A stretch of 64,000 nt of DNA from Rhodococcus sp. (in: high G+C Gram-positive bacteria) (GTDB taxonomy: Bacteria > Actinomycetota > Actinomycetes > Mycobacteriales > Mycobacteriaceae). The notes beneath the pieces were generated by a model that saw only the letters and a program-made list of their open reading frames with translations, had not been told where the DNA came from and made no database searches. The stretch spans positions 124,001 through 188,000 of the forward strand of contig NZ_JAHFVG010000002.1 of the NCBI RefSeq assembly GCF_023264675.1, in the 5' to 3' direction. The position numbers and the translations under genes were made by a program. Shown in pieces: positions 55,889-63,029 of this stretch; positions within the stretch are counted from its first letter, which is position 1, and the number at the start of each line of letters is the position of its first letter.

Positions 55889-56005
55889 GTGACAGAACAA
55901 TCGGATGTGGTGTGGATCGGAATCGACATAGGTGAAACCCACCGTCACGCCGCAGCGATCGACAACACCGGACGACAGCGCGTCGGGCATGTTGGTCCTG
56001 GATGA
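55889..56005 (+). pseudogene. N-terminal remnant of an IS110-family transposase
   Basis: GTG 55889 begins MTEQSDVVWIGIDIGETHRH and continues AAAIDNTGRQRVGHVGPG before a stop at 56005, 38 residues in total. WIGIDIG-x-x-x-H-HAA is the opening of the DEDD (RuvC-like) domain of IS110 transposases, including the first catalytic Asp. A full transposase is about 400 residues; everything beyond is absent. No flanking repeats were identified. Confidence 0.72.
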
Positions 56006-56086
56006 CTTCTTGGCGACCCATGCGCGTGAACCGTGCGGGCGGGGACCGGCAAGTACCCTCAAAGAAGCGTAGTGAAGGGAACAGTG

Positions 56087-57016
56087 GTGCTGATACGAAC
56101 CGCGACGTGGGCCGAGCTGGAAGAGTCCGCGGGGTTTGCGGTGAACGATCCGGTCGGGTTCGTCGGTGTTGACTCGCTCCGGGAAGAGGTGGCGGCTGGC
56201 CGGCTTCGTCCGGAATGGAGCTGGGTCGCCGTTGACGGCTCCCGGATCGTCGCGCGCGCCCTGTGGTGGGGGCGTAAGGACAGCGAGCGTCCGCTCGCCC
56301 TTGATTTCCTGCACGTGCTGGCTGACGTGCCGGATCGTGCCGCGCTTGCCGCCGAACTCATGTCGCGGGCGCACACCGAGTTCCACGCGAAGCCTGAGTA
56401 TGTGCTGGTCGTGCCCACCGCCGGGCAGGACGCGGATTCCACCGTCGCAGACGCCGTGTCTTGGCGTCGCGAGGCGGCCCAGGCGGCCGGACTGACCGAG
56501 ATCATCGAGCGGCTGCGTTTCGAGTGGACGCCTGCAGCCGGTGTGCCCGCCCCCTCCGGGCGTCTGATTTTCCGTCCCGCCTCCGATGACGAGTTCCTCG
56601 CGGTGTTCCAGCGCGTCGCTGTCGGCAGCTTGGACGTCGCCACGCAACGAGGTACCGCGGCCACGGACATCGTCAGCCAGGCCCGGGACGATCTCGAGTT
56701 CTACCGGTCGTGCCCCGGCGAACGATCGTGGTGGCGGCTGGCGGACACCGTGGACGGGACGCTGGTCGGCTTCGCGATCCCGTCCGCGACGCCCTACCAC
56801 CGCAACGTCGGATACCTCGGAGTAGTCCCCGAGCTGCGCGGGTGCCGCTACGTCGACGACATCCTCTGCGAGATCACCCGCGTTCACGAAGCCGATGGCG
56901 CCAATCGCATCACCGCGACCACGGATGTGCCCAACACGCCCATGGCCGCAGCGTTCAAGCGGGCGAACTACCAGATGACCGAGGTCAGGATGGTGTTCGA
57001 GGCCCCAGCGGGATGA
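56087..57016 (+). CDS. GNAT-family N-acetyltransferase
   Basis: A 309-residue protein with two GNAT-like halves. GTG 56087 has GAAGGGA 6 bp upstream, making it the best of several GTG starts. The C-terminal half shows VGYLGVVPELRGCRYVDDILCEI (the acetyl-CoA loop, partly degenerate) and NTPMAAAFKRANYQM, the typical end of the fold. The N-terminal half is the more divergent. Substrate unknown. It adjoins IS110 debris and may be acquired. Confidence 0.78.
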   Translation: MLIRTATWAELEESAGFAVNDPVGFVGVDSLREEVAAGRLRPEWSWVAVDGSRIVARALWWGRKDSERPLALDFLHVLADVPDRAALAAELMSRAHTEFHAKPEYVLVVPTAGQDADSTVADAVSWRREAAQAAGLTEIIERLRFEWTPAAGVPAPSGRLIFRPASDDEFLAVFQRVAVGSLDVATQRGTAATDIVSQARDDLEFYRSCPGERSWWRLADTVDGTLVGFAIPSATPYHRNVGYLGVVPELRGCRYVDDILCEITRVHEADGANRITATTDVPNTPMAAAFKRANYQMTEVRMVFEAPAG

Positions 57017-57199
57017 GCCGGCGACGTAGCCAAACGCTGATCGCCTGCCAGCAGGTCGCTAACGCCGGGGTCCTTCCTTGACACCATTCAGTCTCTGGTG
57101 ACTTGGACGAAAGAAACCAGTTGTAAATTGCCTACGCACAACAGGCCGGCACCAGTGGCTTGCCTCCCGCATTGAGATCCCACATCCAGGAGACACGCC

Positions 57200-58144
57200 C
57201 TAGTCGCCGCCGACGCGAGACAGGATCGTTCGTGCGCAGCGCACGACCGTCGCGCGATCGTGGGAGACGACGTACTCGAACAATCGATCGTCGTTGTGAC
57301 CCTGTCGATGTAGGTCGCGCGCAGTCAGAACACAGCAGAAGAATTGTCCGAGAACGACGATGTTCCATTCTTCGACCAGTGGGTCGGCGGGGTCGAGTGC
57401 GACATGGGCGATCTTCGTATCGGACAACGGATTCATCTCGATGCCGTAGACGCCGGTGTATGCGATGGTGCTCGCCATGGTGTTCCATCGTCGACGGGTC
57501 CGATTCCCGAAATGTCGTGCATGCTGAAATGTGCCGAGGGCCAATGTGTCTGCGCCTGCCGACGCGGCCTGCCACTCGATCTGCGTGCTCATCGCGGCAA
57601 GCAATTTCTTGGACGAGGGCGTGACGACGCGGCCGTCGGACGCGATCTCGAACGGCGACAACGAGTCCGAACTCGCGGTGCTCCATGTCGGAGGCAGGGA
57701 AGCGGGATCGAGGTCGGTGGACGTCGCCATGTCCGAGTACATCTTGCCGACACCGAACGTAGCGCCGAGCGCGAGCGCGCGGCTGCGTTGGTCCTCGGAG
57801 TCGACTCCGCGGGCGACGATCAGAGCGCCGGTACGCTCGGCCTGCGCCGTGATGACGTGGATCGTGCGCGCTGCTCGGGTATCGGGATCGGTGCGGGCCA
57901 GTTCGGGTGCCAAGACGATGATGTCCGGTTCGATGAGGGTAAGCAGAGTAAGCGACTCCGGCCTCGTGCCGACGTCGTCGACTGCCACGACGCGCCGCTG
58001 GTCGCGCGCTCGCTCGACGGACTCCAAGATTCCTGCTGGATCGTCTCTCAGGCTCTGATGATCGACCACCAAGGCATCGCGCAGAACATCGAGATCGGCC
58101 CCGTGTGTGTCGCTGACGTCGAGGCGTCGGGCCACGGTGAACAC
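57200..58144 (-). CDS. Degenerate EAL - DICT sensory domain protein
   Basis: A 314-residue protein; GTG 58144 with AGGAAGGGA is the start. Residues ~20-145 resemble the second half of an EAL phosphodiesterase domain: AVDDVGTRPESLTLLTLIEPDIIVL corresponds to DDFGTGYSSL...IKID, and VARGVDSEDQ to VAEGVE. The E-A-L motif itself, the catalytic Lys and the second Glu are missing, so c-di-GMP hydrolysis is unlikely. Residues ~165-310 match the DICT sensory domain (LLAAMSTQIEW, VVLGQFFCCVLTARDL). Confidence 0.72.
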   Translation of the reverse strand: MFTVARRLDVSDTHGADLDVLRDALVVDHQSLRDDPAGILESVERARDQRRVVAVDDVGTRPESLTLLTLIEPDIIVLAPELARTDPDTRAARTIHVITAQAERTGALIVARGVDSEDQRSRALALGATFGVGKMYSDMATSTDLDPASLPPTWSTASSDSLSPFEIASDGRVVTPSSKKLLAAMSTQIEWQAASAGADTLALGTFQHARHFGNRTRRRWNTMASTIAYTGVYGIEMNPLSDTKIAHVALDPADPLVEEWNIVVLGQFFCCVLTARDLHRQGHNDDRLFEYVVSHDRATVVRCARTILSRVGGD

Positions 58145-58403
58145 CCCATTGTCCCTTCCTGGTCGGCTGCGCCGACCAGATGCGCTCTGAAGTTCATCGT
58201 TGCCGACCGACGTATCCGTACGACCACTGGCGAGGTATCGAATGGGTAACGGACATAACTGTTCCGTAACGAAGTTCTGGTCGTGTTGTCGAATATCGCT
58301 GCAGTGCAATCTGTTCGGGCTGTGATGATGCCGACGAGCGACACGCTGAAGATCACGACACGGCAGAACGGACAGAATTTCGTTGCTCTGTAATGCTGAA
58401 GGT

Positions 58404-58988
58404 ATGACGGATCCGCACAAGACCGACCTTCAGAACTACCTGCAACAGGGACGCAACGCAGTGCTCTCGAAGCTGGACGGTCTGTCCGAATACGATCTCC
58501 GGCGTCCTATGACGCCCACCGGAACCAATCTTCTCGGCATCGTCAAGCATCTCACCGCAGTCGAGCTGAGTTACTTCGGATGGACGTTCGGTCGACCGCT
58601 CGCCGAGCCCGTGCCATGGGCCGAGGACAGTGCCGAGCTCAATGCCGACATGTGGGCCCCGGCGGAGGAATCGTCCCAGTACGTCATCGAGCTGTATCGA
58701 ACGGTGTGGCGACACTCCGACGAGACCATCGAGCGATTCGCCTTGGATACCGTCGGAGCCGTGCCGCACTGGCCTGCCGAGCGCGCGAGGGTGACCCTCC
58801 ATGCCATCATCGTGCACGTCATCGCGGACATGGATCGGCATGCAGGTCACGCCGACATAATCCGCGAGATGATCGACGGCGTCGTCGGCCTTCGTGCCCC
58901 GGGTGACAACATGCCACCCGGCGACGAGACCTACTGGACCCGCTACCGGGCCACGCTCGAAACGGAGGCTCGGAAGTTCCTCACCTGA
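58404..58988 (+). CDS. DinB-family protein
   Basis: A 194-residue four-helix-bundle protein of the DinB/mycothiol-dependent superfamily. The metal-binding pattern is present: GIVKHLTAVELSYFGWTFG (first His), and TLHAIIVHVIADMDRHAGHADIIRE with the H-x3-H pair. Many members use mycothiol as cofactor; this one's reaction is unknown. ATG 58404 starts MTDPHKTDLQNY. Confidence 0.82.
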   Translation: MTDPHKTDLQNYLQQGRNAVLSKLDGLSEYDLRRPMTPTGTNLLGIVKHLTAVELSYFGWTFGRPLAEPVPWAEDSAELNADMWAPAEESSQYVIELYRTVWRHSDETIERFALDTVGAVPHWPAERARVTLHAIIVHVIADMDRHAGHADIIREMIDGVVGLRAPGDNMPPGDETYWTRYRATLETEARKFLT

Positions 58989-59010
58989 GCGGTCTGTCGG
59001 TACCCGCGAT

Positions 59011-59098
59011 CGTACCGCAGGCTCCACTCCTTCCCCCCTGGGTCGTTCCGCCGGCTCCACTCCTTCCCCCCTTGAGTCGTTCCGCCGGCTCCACTCCT
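59011..59098. repeat. 34-bp tandem repeat (about 2.6 copies) upstream of sirtuin gene
   Basis: Units read GGCTCCACTCCTTCCCCCC followed by TGGGTC or TTGAGTC and GTTCCGCC; the last unit is cut short at GGCTCCACTCCTGG. The array occupies the leader of the sirtuin gene after the DinB stop. On the minus strand each unit contains GGAGTGGAGCC with a run of Gs. It looks like a small minisatellite with possible regulatory effect. Confidence 0.72.
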
Positions 59099-59121
59099 GG
59101 CCCCGTGGCAGACTGGTCGGC

Positions 59122-59874
59122 ATGAATTCCGTCGACGTGCCAAGTGCCGTAATCGAACTCGCACGATCGTCGTCGCGCATCGCGGTTCTCACAGGGGCAG
59201 GGATGTCAGCCGAATCAGGGATCTCCACATTTCGCGACGCCCAGACCGGGCTGTGGTCGAGGTTCGAACCAGCGGATCTCGCGAGTCCCGACGGCGGGGC
59301 ACGCGACAGGGACCTGGTGTGGGGCTGGTACCAGTGGCGTACCGAGTTGGTTCGCCGATCGCAGCCGAACGCCGGGCACCTCGCCTTGACGCGGTGGCAA
59401 GCACGGGCTCACCTCGACATCGCAACGCAGAACGTGGACGATCTGCACGAGCGTGCAGGGTCGACGGTGATCTCACACGTACACGGCAGTTTGTTCGACC
59501 CTCGATGCTCCGAGTGTGGCGTTCACTCGCAGCCCGAGACCGAGCCGATCGACGAGCACACGGACCGGACGGCGCCGCCGCTCTGTCCGCACTGCGGCGG
59601 CGACATGCGTCCCGGGGCCGTGTGGTTCGGCGAATCGTTGCCCGAAGACCAGTGGCGTGCGGCAGTCGAGGTCGTCGAGAGCGCCGATCTGGTCGTCGTG
59701 GTCGGTACTTCCGGAGTCGTGTTCCCGTTCGCGGGACTGCCGGCGATGGCGCGCAGCACGGGAGCGTCCGTGGTCGAGATCAACCCCGTGGAAACCGACA
59801 TCTCCGACATGGCGGACCACCGATGGAGAACCACTGCCGCAGTCGGTCTCCCGGCGCTGGTGGCTGCGCTCTGA
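59122..59874 (+). CDS. NAD-dependent protein deacylase (sirtuin)
   Basis: A 250-residue Sir2/CobB-type enzyme removing acyl groups from lysine with NAD. Seen: VLTGAGMSAESGISTFRD (NAD), TQNVDDLHERAG, the catalytic His in VHGSLF, four zinc cysteines (CSEC and CPHC), RPGAVWFGESLP and the terminal VVGTSGVVFPFAGLP. The Y-x-x-R pair of class III desuccinylases is not evident, as WYQWRTEL occupies that region. ATG 59122 follows the tandem repeat. Confidence 0.9.
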   Translation: MNSVDVPSAVIELARSSSRIAVLTGAGMSAESGISTFRDAQTGLWSRFEPADLASPDGGARDRDLVWGWYQWRTELVRRSQPNAGHLALTRWQARAHLDIATQNVDDLHERAGSTVISHVHGSLFDPRCSECGVHSQPETEPIDEHTDRTAPPLCPHCGGDMRPGAVWFGESLPEDQWRAAVEVVESADLVVVVGTSGVVFPFAGLPAMARSTGASVVEINPVETDISDMADHRWRTTAAVGLPALVAAL

Positions 59875-59914
59875 GTGCACCGCTGCGGCCATCTTGCGCG
59901 TCCGCCGGCGGGAT

Positions 59915-61045
59915 TCAGCGAGCCAGATAGTTCGGGATCTCCGCGCCGTCGAGCAGATGGGCGACCGCGGCGCGGGCGGCGACCGGACCGACCAGATTTC
60001 CGGTGCCGCTGTAGCCACCGATTGCGACCACGCCGTCGTCCACCTCGGTACACAGTGCGCGGCCGTCGTCGGTGAACCCGACCGAGGCCGCCCACCGGCT
60101 GGTCACCGCCACGGCGCGTCCGGCCATCGCGGCCGCAACGGTGTCGATGTAACTCTGGACGGCGGGTGTCGGCCTGCTGTCGAATGTCCACTCGGCTTCG
60201 GCGAACAGATCACGTCCACCGCCGACGAACATCCGGCCGTCGGGTCCCTGCTGCGCGTAGTCGTACCCCCACCGTCCGTACACCGGGCATGGAAGTCGCC
60301 GTGCAAGTCCAGGCGCAGTCGCGAGCATCTGCAATCTCGCTGTGCGTACGCGTCCGCGTAGTGAGGGGATCAGTTGCTCCAGGCGTCCGTCGACGGCCAC
60401 GATCACGATCGGTGCGGCCACCGAACCCCGGGCCGTGCGAACAAGGCCACTGCGGATCGAGGTGACGGGTGAATGCTCGAACAGCGTCGATCGGTGTCGC
60501 AGAATCGACGCGTGTGCGATCACGCGTCGCGCAGGGTTCGTCGCGGCGTCGTCGGCGAGGAAGATTCCCTGTCCGAGCTCCCCGTCGTACTCGGACGCCG
60601 CGATCCCATGTTCGTGCAGCGAGTGCAGCAACGACCGGGCGTCCGCGAGATCATCGGGTTCGGGCCGACCAGGAAGCCCGGCGAGCCTGATCGATCCGGT
60701 TCGGCGGATGACCGCCGAACCGAGGACGGCCTCGAGTCGATCGAGTTCGCGCAGGGTTTCGCGGTACAGATCGACCGCCGCGAGACCCCACACGTCGAGG
60801 GCCGAATGAAGAAATGAGGCGGGACCGCCGAGCAGGAAACCGCCGTTGCTCCCGGCTGCCCCGGCGCCGACCCTGCCTGCGTCGAGCCCGGTCACCCTGA
60901 GACCGCGAGCCGAGAGCTCCTCGACGGCCGCCAGGCCGGAACCGCCGAGTCCGATCACGCAGGCGTCGGCCGACGTCGCACCCTCCAGCGCCGGTAGTCC
61001 GTCCCAGTGCGAAACGACGGGGTCGTCATCCCACCCGGGCGCCAC
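59915..61045 (-). CDS. FAD-dependent oxidoreductase (DAO family)
   Basis: A 376-residue D-amino-acid-oxidase-like flavoprotein. The FAD motif is ACVIGLGGSGLAAVEELSARG, with GSNGGFLLGGPA and the terminal VVAIGGYSGTGNLVGPVAARAAVAHLL. GTG 61045 begins 2 bp after the stop of the membrane-protein gene, so they form one unit. Family members oxidise amino acids, sarcosine or polyamines (PuuB-like); substrate unknown. The longer frame is overlapped by the upstream gene. Confidence 0.82.
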   Translation of the reverse strand: MAPGWDDDPVVSHWDGLPALEGATSADACVIGLGGSGLAAVEELSARGLRVTGLDAGRVGAGAAGSNGGFLLGGPASFLHSALDVWGLAAVDLYRETLRELDRLEAVLGSAVIRRTGSIRLAGLPGRPEPDDLADARSLLHSLHEHGIAASEYDGELGQGIFLADDAATNPARRVIAHASILRHRSTLFEHSPVTSIRSGLVRTARGSVAAPIVIVAVDGRLEQLIPSLRGRVRTARLQMLATAPGLARRLPCPVYGRWGYDYAQQGPDGRMFVGGGRDLFAEAEWTFDSRPTPAVQSYIDTVAAAMAGRAVAVTSRWAASVGFTDDGRALCTEVDDGVVAIGGYSGTGNLVGPVAARAAVAHLLDGAEIPNYLAR

Positions 61046-61047
61046 GT

Positions 61048-61632
61048 CTATTCGAATTCGAGGCGCATCGATCGGGCCGCGAAGTGGAGCAACAGCACGA
61101 AGCCGCCGATCGAGACCACCACCGGTGCCCACACGACGAACGCCATCAGAATCGACACGTTCTCGTAGGCTACGACGTAGACCGCAATGAAGGTCGCTGC
61201 CGCCGCACAGAACAGGATGTGGGAGGCCAACATCCATCGTTCGAAGAAGAAACCGACGAACATCCCCAGCTCGATCAGGAATGCGCTCTTTCCCAGCGTG
61301 ATCTCGGGTGGGAAATCCGCCACCATCGTCGCCGAGAAGATGGAGACATTGGCGATCGTCACGAACGCGAATGCTTGATTGAGAGTCGGCCATGGGCCGA
61401 ACATCCAGAAGGCACCCATCACATACGCCGCGATCATCGACGTCCACTGCACTGCCATCGGAATCGGAGTGGTCGCGCCGTACCCGAGTGCCATTTCGAG
61501 CGTCACGATGACTGCCATACCGAGAGTGGCCAGTGCGATGACCTTCTTCACGATGCCCTCGACTGCGAGGGAGGACATCAGATCGACGCCCCATTCGTAG
61601 TGCTCTTCCGAGGTCTTCACTGCACTGGTCAT
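61048..61632 (-). CDS. Hypothetical multi-spanning membrane protein
   Basis: A 194-residue integral membrane protein with about six hydrophobic helices, for example VIALATLGMAVIVTLEMAL, WTSMIAAYVMGAFWMFG, FVTIANVSIFSATMVA and ILMAFVVWAPVVVSIGG. No recognised transporter motif. Its N-terminus is charged and cytosolic-looking. Coupled to the FAD oxidoreductase; it could supply its substrate or anchor it, but this is inference. Confidence 0.75.
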   Translation of the reverse strand: MTSAVKTSEEHYEWGVDLMSSLAVEGIVKKVIALATLGMAVIVTLEMALGYGATTPIPMAVQWTSMIAAYVMGAFWMFGPWPTLNQAFAFVTIANVSIFSATMVADFPPEITLGKSAFLIELGMFVGFFFERWMLASHILFCAAAATFIAVYVVAYENVSILMAFVVWAPVVVSIGGFVLLLHFAARSMRLEFE

Positions 61633-61941
61633 GTTCGATTCACCCCTTGTTTTCGAACCGCCCGTCGATTCAAGCACACACTCCCGGACTCCGAGCCGGG
61701 TTTGCGACGAATGGAGTTCACGTACCCAGGATTGCCTCGAGCACGACGGTGTGCAGCGTGTCCGGTGTGTTCATTGCCCGAATCGACTGTGCCACTGAAG
61801 TTGTGGTGATCGAGAGGATGCCGATGTGCGTTCGTGGGTGTGCTGCGCACGAAGCGTGTGTTCGACATGGTGTCGTTGTCGACCGAAGGTCGGCGATCGG
61901 AAGGTAAAGTGTGCTGTTGTCTTAACAATTAAGGAGTCGGT
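61633..61941. promoter_or_regulatory. Divergent intergenic region with GntR-like operator
   Basis: A 309-bp divergent gap between the membrane-protein gene and the Gfo/Idh gene, with no supportable gene. TTGT-CTTA-ACAA (61917-61928) is a perfect inverted repeat fitting the GntR/FadR TGT-N4-ACA pattern and abuts the AAGGAG ribosome site (61931-61936). The overlapping CTTAA-CAA-TTAAG is a second small palindrome. Nothing else stands out. Confidence 0.42.
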
Positions 61942-62967
61942 ATGCGTTTGGGTGTTGTCGGATACGGAACCGGTGGGCGCTACTTTCATGTGCCGTTCGT
62001 TCAGGCGGCCGCCGGGGTGGAACTCGCCGGTGTGGTCACCCGCTCACCCGAGCGCGCAGCGCAGGTGGACATCGATGCTCCCGGAACTCCGGTCTTCGCC
62101 AGTCTCGGTGAACTGATCGACTCCGGTGTGGACGCGGTCACCATCACCACTCCGCCGCAGACCCGACGCGAGCTGGTGCTCGAAGCTCTCGCGCGCGGCG
62201 TCCACGTGGTGGCGGACAAGCCTTTTGCGCCCGATCCGGCGGGCGGGCGTGAACTCGCCCGGGTCGCGGCCGATGCAGGGTTGTTGCTCAGCGTATTTCA
62301 GAACCGTCGTTGGGACGCCGACATCAGGACGCTGCGAGAAGTCGTCGACAGCGGCGAACTCGGGCGAATCTGGCGTGTCGAATCACGCTTCGACCTGGAC
62401 GAGCCTGCCACCTTGGAGCTCGGACCGACAGGCGGACTGCTCCGTGACCTTGGCGCCCACCTCGTCGACCAGGTTCTGTGGCTGTTCGGGCCCGCGGTAT
62501 CGGTGTATTCACGAATGGATTGGGCTGGTGTAGGTCAGGACCGCACCGACAGTGCGTTCGTCATCGATATCGACCACGCGAGCGGTGTTCATTCGACTGT
62601 CTCGGCGACGAAGGTGAATCACTTCCAAGCCAGGCAGCTTCGTGTCTACGGCACCGACGGAAGCTATTACTCCGACGGTACCGACGTGCAGGCGCAGGCG
62701 ATCTTCGGCGGGACACGGCCGGCGGACAACCCCGAGGCGTGGGGATTCGAGCGCGAAGACCGTTGGGGCACATTGCGCACCGCGGCGGGCAGCAGGCCCG
62801 TGCCCTCGGCGCAGGGGAGCTACCAAAGTTTCTACAGCGATTTCGCTGCTGCAGCGGCGGGTAAGGGTCCGCAGCCGGTTCCGGCTTCGGAGGTAATCCA
62901 CACTCTAGAGGTACTCGATGTCGCTCGCCGCGCCGCCGACACCGGGCAGGTCATCGCACTACCGTAG
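61942..62967 (+). CDS. Gfo/Idh/MocA-family oxidoreductase
   Basis: A 341-residue NAD(P)-dependent oxidoreductase. MRLGVVGYGTGGRYFHVPFV is the Rossmann start, VVADKPFAPDPAGG holds the catalytic Lys (DKP variant of EKP), and GLLRDLGAHLVDQVLWLFG carries the catalytic Asp/His. A strong AAGGAG precedes ATG 61942. It is of the YdgJ/inositol-dehydrogenase-like group. Substrate unknown, no isomerase partner here. Confidence 0.86.
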   Translation: MRLGVVGYGTGGRYFHVPFVQAAAGVELAGVVTRSPERAAQVDIDAPGTPVFASLGELIDSGVDAVTITTPPQTRRELVLEALARGVHVVADKPFAPDPAGGRELARVAADAGLLLSVFQNRRWDADIRTLREVVDSGELGRIWRVESRFDLDEPATLELGPTGGLLRDLGAHLVDQVLWLFGPAVSVYSRMDWAGVGQDRTDSAFVIDIDHASGVHSTVSATKVNHFQARQLRVYGTDGSYYSDGTDVQAQAIFGGTRPADNPEAWGFEREDRWGTLRTAAGSRPVPSAQGSYQSFYSDFAAAAAGKGPQPVPASEVIHTLEVLDVARRAADTGQVIALP

Positions 62968-63029
62968 AGCCGGAATATCATCCGAGTGGTCGTTGTCCAT
63001 CGTTCGGATCGAAGGGGGAGAGACAACAA

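Noticed and set aside
57017..57199. A gene between the acetyltransferase and the EAL-DICT gene.
   Set aside because: No open frame with a plausible start and family motif was found in these 183 bases.
59011..59098. CRISPR-like array.
   Set aside because: The units are directly adjacent with no variable spacers and no cas genes nearby; it is a simple tandem repeat.
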